From NCBI GenBank assembly GCA_023390655.1, contig JAEWCL010000027.1, positions 96,789 through 160,788 on the forward strand: 64,000 bases of DNA. Reading direction: 5' to 3'. Position 1 is the stretch's first letter. Every line of letters starts with the position of its first letter. Positions 23,672-35,600 of the stretch are shown one piece after another. The position numbers were made by a program, and so were the translations under genes. The notes under the pieces are model-generated. The model saw nothing but the letters and a program-made list of their open reading frames with translations, did not search any database and was not told the DNA's origin. The DNA is from Bacillota bacterium (GTDB lineage Bacteria; Bacillota; Clostridia; Christensenellales; CAG-138).

Positions 23672-26600
23672 CTATTTTGCGATTTCTTTTCCTATGGGCA
23701 GCGTTACATCAAAGCGGTCCTTTTGATCCTTGTCAATATAGAGGTGGGCAATGCCCCTTCCCTCATACTGCAGCAGTACATACCGCTTGCGCATCCGCTT
23801 GGTGAAGCCTTTGGTAAAGCGCACGCGCACGGTATGGACTTCGTCTGCCCGCTTCTTCGGCGCAATCTCAAGCCGCAGCGTCTCATCCTCATCCGGGACT
23901 TTTGCAAACCGCTTTTTCACGGTGTGGTATTGCTTGCCGTTCTCCTTGCGCAGGCCTTCACGGTCGATCCGCACTGGCCGCCAGCAGATAAAGAACAGGA
24001 TGATCATCAGCCCTGCTGCCGCTGCAGCGCCGACATACAGCGGGCGGGTCTCCTCCCTGTACTGGAAGCTTCCGGATTGAATGCTTCCATGCCTTACGGG
24101 CACGGTGAACGTCGTGGTGTTGCCCGCCTTATCCACCAGCGTAAACACGTATTCGCCATCCTCGGGAGCCGTCCACCTCACGCCGGCACCCAGCGGAATT
24201 TGTTCGCCATCGGGCAGGATCAGGTACGCGTTCCCGCTCTCTCCCGGATCGTTCAGGAAGGAGAAGTCAAGCGTCACCGCGCTTGATCCTTCAAACGGAA
24301 CGAGTTCGACCTTGGGTATCTCGGGCGGCAGGAGGTCGACCAATATCTCGGATTGCGATACTTCCTCCGACCCGGGCGTCTTATACTCCACCACATACTT
24401 GCCGGAGGTATCAAACGTCAGCTCATCGCCGGGTCTTAGCGTGCGCCATGCTTCCTCACCCTTCAGGCGGTAAAGCAGTTCTTCGCCGTCCGGCTCAAAC
24501 GCCGTTACCGGCTTGTTTGTCCATTCGCCCTGCTCCAGCGGCTTTTCCTCTGTTTTCGCCTTCAACAGAGCATCCTGTTTGGGGGAAGACGTCGGGGCTG
24601 CCGGGGCTGTGGTGCGCGGCGGAACCACGGAAGGCGCAGGCGCAGAGGCCTTTGGAGTAGCCACAGGCGCGGACGCAGCCGCGGTTTTTACCGGCGTGGG
24701 CTGCGCGGTTGCCGCTACGGTGGGTCGGGGCGTTGGACGCGTACCGGAGCCGCCACTGGGCGCCTGTGTGACGGTCACGATGACAGCGGCCTGCGCGCTT
24801 ACCGCGCCATCCGTGATTTCATAGGTAAACGTATCCGTTCCGGTAAAGCCGGCTGCAGGCGTATAGGTGACCGTGTTGTCCGGATTGACCGTCACAGTTC
24901 CGTTTGCGGGCGTGCCTGCCGTTAGAACAGAGAGTGTGTCCCCGTCCCCTTCATCCGAGTCATTTGCAAGCACCGCAATCTTCACATTGGAGCCGGACTG
25001 TACGGTTGCGGTATCGTCATACGCCTTGGGGGCGTCGTTGATAGGCCGTACCGTAATGCGTACCATTGCCTGCGCCGTGCCGCCGTTGCCGTCAGACAGG
25101 GTATAGGCAAACGAAGCGGGTCCATGGTAGTTGTGTTCCGGCACATAGGTCAACGTATCCGTCATAGGATCAAGCTCCAGCGTCCCGCGCGTAGCCCCGG
25201 TGCCATGTACGCTGATTAAGCATACAGCGTCTCCGTCGATATCCGTATCGTTTGCGGTCAGCGAACTGTAGGACATCACAAGCGGGGTATCTTCGTCGCA
25301 GGCTGCCGTATCGTCAACACCGACCGGTGCATCGTTGACTGGCGATATTGTCACAATGCCGCTTGCGGTAGCGATGCCGCCGTGGCCGTCCGAAATTTCA
25401 TAGGTAAAGCCGCCGGTTCCCACATAATCCCTTTCGGGTGTAAACACAACGGACTTGCCCGTTGCGCTGATACCGGCAGTACCATACTGCACATCCCAGA
25501 CGCGGGTCACGGTCAGTTCATCCCAGTCGACATCCGCATCGTTGTACAGAACAAATACGGTAACGGCGGTATCTTCCTCCGTTGCAGCGTAATCCGGCAA
25601 AGCGTTCGGCGCATCGTTGACGGGCCATACCTCCACCTGCACCGTTGCGCTTGCAGTGCCGCCATGGCCATCCGATATGGTATAGGTAAAACTGCCACTA
25701 CCATAGAAGTCGACAGCAGGGCGGAATATGACCGTGCCGCCGGAAAGCTCCACCGTACCGTTGACGGGCGACAAGACGCCGGTAATTGTGAGCGCGTCGT
25801 TTTCCACATCCGTATCGTTTGCAAGCAATGCGCTGTGCGGGATGGAAACAGGCGTATCCTCGTCGGTGCCGGCCGTATCGCCATTCGCCACCGGAGCGTC
25901 GTTGACGGGCGTAATCATCACCGTAACACCGGCGGATGCCGTACCGCCGTGACCGTCGGAAATCTCATAGGTAAAGCTGCCGGTGCCATGGAAATCCGCC
26001 GCGGGCGTAAACACCACCTTATTTGCGCTGATGCTGGCCGTGCCGTTTTGTACGTTGGTAAGCGCAGTGACCGTAAGCGCGTCGTTTTCCACATCCGTAT
26101 CGTTCGCTGTAACATTGATGGTAACCGCGGTATCCTCGGCGGTACTGGCGGTATCCGCGTTTGCGACCGGCGGATCGTTGACGGGCAGCACCGTAACGGA
26201 TACGGTAGCCGTACTGCTTCCGCCGTGCCCGTCGGATACCGTATAGGTAAAGCTTGCCGCCCCGTTGAAGTTCACTGCGGGAACAAACCGTACCGTGCCG
26301 CTCACAAGGCTGACCGTACCATGGCTTGCGCCCTGCACGGAAATCACGCTGAGCGTATCGCCGTCAATATCCGTATCGTTTACAAGAAGCGAGCTTGCGC
26401 TCAAAGCAAGCGCCGTATCCTCATTGGTGCTTGTGCTGTCCGGTACCGCTACCGGTGGATCGTTTACCGGGTTGACGGTAACCGTCACCGTGGCGGTGGA
26501 AGGTACGGAACCCGCATATCCGTCCGTGACGGTGTACCGGAACGAATCCGGGCCATGATAGTCCGCAGCGGGCGTGTAGCGGATTTTATTGTTTTCGTTC

Positions 26601-29600
26601 ACCGCTGTACCGTGGCTTGGCGCGGTTACGCTGCCGGATTGGATGGTGAGCGTCTGGTTCCTGCCGTTGCCTGTATCGTCGTCCTCATCGTTGGCCACAA
26701 CGTTGATTGAAACGCTTGTATCCTCGTTTGTCACGGCAACATCGTCCCTGGCTTCCGGATCATCATTCCTCCAGCCGACGCTGACCTGGAATGTGACCGG
26801 CGCGGCTTGGGCATTGTCGTCATCCCTGGCGTTGATGGTAATGTTGGTGTTTCCATACCACTTGCCGGTCTGGAGCGTAAGGATGCGCGTCTTTCCTGTA
26901 GAATCCGTGGGATCGGGATCGACAGACACGCTCTGCATGATGTTGACGGCGGAGGAGGAAGCCGAAACCATAAGCACGGAAGGCACATCGTCTTCATCCG
27001 TCACGGTAAAGCTTAGCTGCTTTGTGGCCTTCTGCTCCATGTTGGTGTCATCCATGGGGCTGATGACCGGCTTATCGTTGACGGGGTGTATGGTCACCTC
27101 CGCATACCCATAATCGGATATATTGTCGTCCTTGTCCTTGACCTTGTAACGGACGGTCACGACCTGGCTTTGTGTATACGTCCAGTCCCGATCCGGCGTA
27201 AACAGGATACTGTCGCCGGAAATTGAAACCGTTGCGCCATATGTTTCACCTATCAGCTCAGCTTCGGTAATAATCAGGGTATCGCCCTCGTTCTCCGAAT
27301 CCACGTCGTCATTCTCTGTCACATCCAGAAGTTTGGGCGTGTTTTCATCAGTGCCGTAAGTATCGTTCTTGACAACCGGCGCATCGTTGACAGGGTTGAT
27401 GTCGGCATCAAAATAGGCAGTCGCGGTCTTGTTTCCTTCATCCTTTACCGTTAGCGTAACGCGCACCAGGCCGTTCTTATCCTTCTCTGATTTCACGGCA
27501 ACGGTTCGTTCTGCGCCTGCGCCTCCCAGCGTCAGCCCGGAACCTGCAATGACGGATGTGTTTGCGCTTACGGCCGTAACCGTAAGGGTGGAAGCCGGGG
27601 TTTCCTCATCTTCAATATGGAAGGCAGCCGTAGCGCCGTCGCTGTCCTCGTCGAAGTTCATTGTAAGGCTGCTGGGGGAGGTGACCGTGATCTTGGGCGC
27701 GTCGTTCACGGGTTTAATGGTAATGTTGGCATAACCGGCAACAGGAGCGACCTCGCCTTGTTGGTCCCGTACAATATAAGCAATCTTGATGGTTCTATTC
27801 TGGGTTTCACTCCAGTTTGCATTCGGGGTTACGCGCAGGACATTTGTGGCGTGGCCGTTGCCCGTCACATCCACCAACGCAATGCTTGCGCCGTATTCCA
27901 TTCCTTCCACAATCGTGGCGGAAACGATGGTAAGCTTGTCCCCTTCATGCTTGATATCCACGTCGTCGTTTGCGGTAATATCAAAATCCTTCACGGTGTT
28001 TTCATCCGTTTCACCGGAATACCCCTGGATAGAGGGAATATCGTTCACAGCAACAATTTGCACCGCAAATGTCTTGGACGCCGTGAGATTTCCCTGGTCC
28101 TTCACCTGCAGCGTGACGTTGACGCTGCCGTTTGCGTCGGGTTCCGACTTTATGGTGATGGCGCGGCTTTCGCCCGTACCGCTCAATCCGCTTGCCAAAA
28201 GCGGATTGCCGATGATTGCCGTTTTGCTGCTGGTCGGGGTCACAAGCAGGGAAGCCGCGGGCGTTTCCTCATCCGTAATGGTAAAACTGACGATACCGCC
28301 CGCTTCGCTGTCCTCAAACAACTCCAGCGGGAAACTCGATGGAGAGGTAACTATGATGGTGGGCGCGTCGTTGACCGCCACCAGTTTCACGGTAAGCATG
28401 CCTGTGGATTGCAGGCCGTCTTCCCCTGTTTCCTTGACCGTATAAGAAAGGGTAATCATCTGGTCGTCTGCGGACGTCCAGTTTTCATCCGGGTCGATGG
28501 TCAATACGCCGTTATTTACCGTATATTTCGCGTGGTATTGGGCGTCATACGCGCTGTTTTCCACATCAGGCTGCGTCCATGCGGCGGAAACAATCTCCAG
28601 AGCCTGCCCCTCCACATCCGTTGCAAGCAACTGTATCGGAACGACAAGCTTGCTCCCTGTGTCGTTCTCCTTCACGCTGAATAGGGAGGAAAGCGTGGCG
28701 GGCGCATCATTGACGGGCCGCACGGTCACCGTGACCGTTGCAGTACCTGTACCGCTGTCCCTGTCCTTCACGGTATAGGTAAACGTGTCCGTGCCGTAGT
28801 AATTGGGTGCGGGCGTGTATTTGAGCGTCTTTAAGTCCTTGTCCAGCAGCAGCGTTCCGTGTGAAGCGCCGCCTGCGGCGCTTACCGTCAACTGGGAAAC
28901 CACGTCCTCCACATCAGAAGCGCCGGTAAGCAGTTCATCAAACGTCAGCGTAAGCGGTACGTCTTCATCGGTTTCTTCCGTATGATCCTTCGTTGCCGGC
29001 AAATCGTTGACAGACCGCACGGTCACCTGAACCGGTATGGGATCAGAATACTCCAGGCCGTCAAACGCCTGCAACACAAACGAATCGGCACCGAAATAAT
29101 TCTCGTACGGGGTATAGGTATACTTGCCCGTGGCGGTGTCCACCGTAAGGGTGCCGTGAGAAGGCAGGCTTGACGCCGTAAAGGCAAGCCAGGTGCTCTC
29201 CACATCCGTAGCCGAAGCCGTCCCGCTATACGGCGTATCCTCATCGGTAGCAATGCTCCCGGCCGTGGTCAGAACCGGTTTGTCGTTGACCGGCTTGATG
29301 CGCACAAAGAACTCTTTGGTGGTGGTCAACTCGCCGTCATTTGCGGTGACGGTCAGTTTCACATCGCCGGAGAGATTGCTCGCCGGCGTTAAGCCCAGCG
29401 TCTTTTGCGCACCCGCGCCCAAATAGGTAATAGAAGTATCCGGTATCAAGGGCACGCCGATGAGCGAAATATTTTCGGAAGTAACCTTGATGAGCAGGCT
29501 TTCCGAAGCCGTTTCAGCGTCGGTAGCTTTAAATATGAAGTCTTCCGGCACGTCTTCATCCATGATCCACCACTCCTGCGCATCCTCTATCACATATGGT

Positions 29601-32600
29601 GAAACATTGGTGATGACCGGCGCGTCGTTATAGGGAGTCACCGTAACGCGCACCAGGCCCGAAGCCGTGGCTGCGCCGTCCGTTACGACATAATGGAATT
29701 CATCCACGCCGTAGAAATCCAGCTTTGGCGTATAGCGGATGGCTGCGCCTTCGATTGCCGCCGTGCCGCCTTTACCGGTCGTTGTGTCTACGGATGCTAT
29801 GGAAAGCGGATCGCTCTCAGCGTCCGTATCGTTAGATAGAACATCAATCACTATGGGCGTATCTTCCAAAGTGCTCCTAATATCCGTCCCGGCCTGCGGG
29901 GCGTCATTAACAGGCTCCACCACCAAGGTGATGTTTGCATAGTTGGAGTACCCGTTGTTCTTGTCCACCACACGGTACTCTATCACATCCGTGCCGTACC
30001 AGTTTGCGCTGGGCCTGTAGGTAATGCTGCTCTTATCCGCTGAGACGGCAATGGTACCATGTGCCCCCGTTGTTCTGACGTCGAGGATTTTGAGGCCGAT
30101 AGAGCCATCCTCCACATCGCCGTCGTTCACCAGCACATTGAGCGTGATGGAACCATCCTCCAGGAGGGTCGCAAAATCGTCCCCGGCTGTTGGCAGGTCG
30201 TTCACCGGCAGCACAGTCACCGCCACGGTTTGCGTGGCACTGACGCCCTCCCTATCCTTAACAGTAACAGTTAGCGTGGCGGAACCATACGCGTTGAGCG
30301 CGGGCTTTAATATAATCTGGCCTGCCGTACCGGCAATGGTTCCTGTATAAGTGTCCGCGGTTGGGAATAAGGCACCAGCGTTCGCTCCCGAAACGGCAAG
30401 GCCCACCGTATGGGTATCCGCAGCGCCATCCTGATCCGCGATGGAAAAGAAGAGCGTCTTTTCGCTATCTTCCAGCAGAACGGTGCTTTGCGCCAACGCT
30501 TCAATAAACGGCGGATCGTTGGTATCCGTTACGTGCAGCGTTACTGTGGCCGTGTTGCTTTTGCCGCCCGCCGGGTCCACAAGTTCATAGGTAAAGAAAT
30601 CCTGCCCGGAATAATTGGCGGCCGGTTTATAGGTAAATGTCTTGTCCTCATTTTGCGTAAGCGTGCCGTGGCTCGGTTCGGAATGTTGCACCGTAAGCGT
30701 TTCCATAGCATGGTCCACATCGCTGTTGGCATGGAGAAGCGGGAACGTCACCGAGCCGTCTTCGGACGCGGTATACGTGTAGGGAAGCGCCACCGGCGCG
30801 TCGTTGACGCTGTTGACGCGCAGCGTAAACGGATGCTGTGTGACAGCCATACCATCCGACACTGCAAGCAGTACCGTCGCGTCCCCATGGGCGTTCTTCA
30901 CGGGGGAAAGCGTCAGCGCATAGGTATTGGAGCTGCCGTCCCTTGTTAGCGCAATCCCTTCGGGCAGCAGCACAGGACTGGACGGGCTTGCATTGATGGG
31001 ATAAACAGTAAGCGATAATAGATCGCCCGCGTCTATATCAGAGACCACAACCGGGATCGCCGCTGTCGCAGTGTCCTCGTCCGTTATGGTCAACCCAGGC
31101 GATTGATCAAATACCGGCGCATCGTTGACAGGGCGCAAGTATACGGTCACGTTTGCCGTCGCTATTTTAACTTCTTCATTAATCATAGCACTGACGGTAT
31201 ATGTAAACGTATCCGTTCCGTTTGCGTTTGGGTTCGGGGTATAGGTCAATGTCTTTGCGTTTGCCGTATGCGATACGGTTCCCTTGGTTGCGCCCGCATC
31301 ATTGACCGTAATGGTATAGCCCTCCGGCGCGCCGCAGTCAAGTCCTATGGAAAACGCACCGGAGTCCTCATCTCGCTCGGCAGATACATTCCGGGCCCAG
31401 ACAGAGGGCCCGTACTGCTCGGCAATATGAACCCGGATGGTGGTCGTCTGGTATCCAAGGGGATTGGTTTCCTCATGAAACGCAAGACCGGCTATCGTCT
31501 CTCTGTCGCGGATGGTAATCACAAATGTATCCACGCCGCCATTGGGTGCCTGCGCTGTGCGGGTATACTTCACATCATGGCCGTTTGGAAGCAACTCCAC
31601 CGTTCCGTACTGGGGCGCTGTCGCAATGTCATGGGTGTAGTGGACGGTGTCATCCACGTCATCTGCAGGGCCCGTAATATCAAATGTCACAGACCGGCCG
31701 ATTTCATTTGGCAGCGGCTTGTAAAATTCATCATGATAATACGGCTTGTCGTTCACCGCAGAAACCGTAATTGTAAAGCTGCCCGTTACCTCACCCTTGC
31801 CGTCCGAAACGGTATAGGTATAGGTATCCGTGCCGTTGTAGTTGTCGTCCGGCTCATACCAATAGGAGCCGTTCGCGCCCGCGCTCCGGAGCGCGCCGTG
31901 GGAAACGCCGCTGCTTACAACGGATATGATCTTGAGTTCATCGTTTTCCACATCCGCAATGGTATTGCCCGCAAGGGTGAAAAGATTGATGAGCTGGTTG
32001 GGCGCGTCCTCTTCGAGCGAAAGCGTCACATTCCCGACTGTTGGCAGATCATTGACCGGATAAACGGTTACCTCAAATGTTGTCCTGCCTATCCTTCCGC
32101 CGGTATCCCGGGCCGATACTGTCACCTCCGCTCTGCCGTTTGCGTTTAGAACGGAAGAAAGCGCAAGGCTGTAGTGCCCGCCGCCGAGATCGGTGACCGG
32201 AATGGGCGCGGTAACTAGCCCGGAAGGACTTGCGGCCGCGGTAACGGAAGCGACGGTACCGTCATCCGTTACCGTAAACTCCAATACGACGGGATCCGAA
32301 AAATCCTCTTGCAGGAACTGGTTTGGAATGGAAGATATTACGGGCGCCTGATTGACGCCGGAAAGCCGAACCCTGACCGTGGCGGTAGCCGTATTCCCGT
32401 CAGGATCCTGAACGGTATAGGTAAAGGTATCCTCCACGATATAATCCGGGATATCGGCCGGGGCATAGATCAGCTTTTCACCGGAAACAGCAAGCGTTGC
32501 GTACTGGGGCTGCGTGACGGAGCGTATCGTCAGTGCATCGCCGTCGGCGTCGGTGTCGTTCTGCAGCAGGATGGAGACGTCAAATTCCGTTTCCCCTCCC

Positions 32601-35600
32601 TTTGTGGCGTTGAGCATATCGTCCAGCGCGACAGGCGCATCCGGCACGTTGTTAACCGCAATGGGAAACGTCAACAGGCAGGACTTGATGCCGTCGCTGA
32701 CCGTAACGGTAATGTTGGCCGTGCCGTATTGGTTATCGTTGGGCGTAATGGTCAGAAAGCAATTCCCGTCCGCACCCTTTGTAATCAAGATCTTATCCGC
32801 GGAAATCAGCGTGTTGTTATCGCTGCTTGCGGTCACGTTCAGGCTCAAGGCATCGCTTTCCTGATCGAATATGGTAAACGGGATCGGATCGCTTACGGTA
32901 TCCTCCGGCATGGAAAAACCGGAACCATCGATGGTAAGCACGGGCGCATCGTTTTCGGGCACAGCCTTCATTTGTACGGTACCCGTGGCCGTAGCGCCGG
33001 AAGAATCCTTCACCACATAAAGAAAACTAAAATCCCTGTCATAATTCGCAAGCGGGGTATAGACATATTCGCCTGGACCCTGCGCCACAAGCGTACCCAC
33101 GTCCGCGGGAAAATCGCGGAACTCCACAAATTCAGGCCTGCCGTCCTCAATATCCGTATCGTTTGCGATGAGACTGGAGACATTGAACGAGTGGGGCGTA
33201 TCTTCATAATAGTAACGCGTATCCGCATTTGCTGCGGGAATATCGTTTACTTCCTGTACATCGATGGTGATTTCCCTGGTTTCAGAGACGAACCCATCCC
33301 CCAGCGTAAAGCGTATTGTTGCCTGCCCGGATTTATTGGCGGCGGGCTTATAGGTAAGCTTCGCCGTTTGCGCCCCGATCCGCTCCAAAACAAGCGACGT
33401 GTTGGGGATGATGCTGTCCTGCAGGCTGACCGCCTGCAGCATCAGGGAGGTGGATGGCGTTTCTTCATCATGGATCTCAAATGTAAAATATGCAGCGTCC
33501 GCGTCTTCCAAAACGCTATAGGTATGCAAAAGGCCAATAAATACCGGCTTGTCGTTTTGCGCCGAAATCATGAGCGTAACCTTGGCGGTGGACCGGTTGC
33601 CGTCCTGATCGCTAATGGTATAAAAGAAACTGTCCGTTCCGTAGTCGTTAAGCTTGGGAATATATCTTAGGCTGAAGGCTTCTTCCCCTTCTGAGGCAGC
33701 CGCTCCCGATGCATTGAGCAGCGTTACCGCTCCGCCGCGTGCCGAAACCGCGTCCGCGGAGACAATATACAGCCTGTCCTTGGCACTGGTGCCAACGTCC
33801 GGGTCAGTATCGTTGCCTAGAACGTCGATGGTTTTCACTTCATCTTCGAGCATACGAACGGTATCCGCAACCGCAACCGGCAAATCCGGTATGGAGTTGA
33901 CGGTGACCGTCACGGTGCCGGTCGCGGTCAAGCCTCCCGCGTCCCGCACAACATAGGTAAAGGTATCCGAACCGTTAAAGTTTTCTTCCGGCGTGTAGCG
34001 TACGCTGCTGCTCGAAACCTCGGTCTGTCCGTGCGCCGCAGTCCCGGCGGAAACAAGCGTCAGCGCGCCGCCCTCCTCATCCGTGTCGTTGGCGAGGACG
34101 GGAATCAACACATAGGAATCCTCATTTACCGAGGCGTTATCCGCAACCGCAACCGGCGCATCGTTGACGCTTTTTACGGTGATGGGGAGTATTGCGGTTT
34201 CCGTCTTTCCGTCCGCATCCCGCGCCGTAATGGTAACATTTACGATCTGATCCGCGCTGATATTGTCCTTCGCGTACAGATACATGGTGACGCTGCCCGC
34301 GTTGTTCGTAATGCTGCCGATGCTCAACACATCAGGATCGCCGGAAACCGCCGTAACCAAAAGCGCGCCCGGGGCCGTTTCCATATCCCCAACGGTAAAC
34401 AATACGGGTATGGAGGCGTTTTCATCCACACTCGCACCCACAGGCAGGGCAATGACCGGCCTGGCGCTCGCGCGTACCGTCATAACGGCAATATTGCCCG
34501 CAACATCCTTTGCAAAAACAGTATAGGTATTCCCCGCCGCCAGCGCCACGCCGTCTTCTGAAAGCACGGTGGCGGAAGCGTAGTTCGCTGCGGTGAGCGT
34601 GCCTTGCGCATAGCGCTTTTCCGCCATGCCGGAGCCTGTATCGGCCGCGGTGAAGGACAGCGTCGCCATGTTGCCGGAACCGACCTCCCCAAAAGAAGCG
34701 GTGATCGTCGGTGCCGCGGTATCGATTTTGATCGTCCTTGTACTGCTATCAGAACTGTTGCCAGCGGCGTCGGTAATGCGGGCAAAAAGCGCCATGGCGC
34801 CGTCTTCGGTCAGCGTCAGCGCGCCGGTATATGGCTGCCACGCCCCGGAACCGAGCCTATATTCTATGGTTTCCGGGCTCTGCCCCTGGGGCGCGGAGGC
34901 CCCGGCGATGGTTACCTTCACTGCGGAAGTGGCCCATTCCGCAGGCGGCACAACGGTAATCTCCGGTACCGACGGAGCGACGCGATCAATTGTCGTCACT
35001 TCGCAGGAAGTTGTTGCGAAGTTCCCCGCGTAATCGGTCGCTTTAAATAAATAGGTCCCGTTTTGCTCCGCGGCAAAGCTGTACCCATCCCCGCTTTTTG
35101 CAAGAGCAATGGGTGTCTCTGTGATATATTCCACCTTCTGTATGCCGCTGTCTGCATCCGCTGGGGATATGGAAACGGTGACATTCCCATTTGTCCAGCC
35201 CGGCCCAGCAACAGCGCTCAGGGTCGGATTGGCCGTATCTGTAATGCGCAGCGACAACGAGAATGCAACAGCCGATGCGCTTACGTTGTAAACGGAAAGC
35301 TCCATCCGGGTTGCGCCGGAGGGAATCGTGATTTCCTTAGGTGCGGCCGTAAGCGTAGCCGAAGCGCCTGTAGAGAACAAAAGGCTGGCTCCGGCGTCCC
35401 CGTCTCCGGAAACGGAAGCCGAGGCGGTTACTTTCAGCCTGCCATTGTTGATTGCCGCCTGTATCGGCATCAAATCAACGGTATATATTCCTTCTGCCGC
35501 TTCCAGGCCGGAAGGGGAAGCCTCCGCCGCTTTTGCTGCGGGCAGCGTAACGGAGTTGCCGCTTGCGTTGGATCCCATGGCTGTAAAGTTCCATGTGCCC

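Noticed and set aside
23672..24075. Cell-wall sorting signal for the nearby sortase
   Set aside because: No LPXTG or NPQTN-like motif precedes the C-terminal helix, and the tail after the helix is far too long for a sorting signal.
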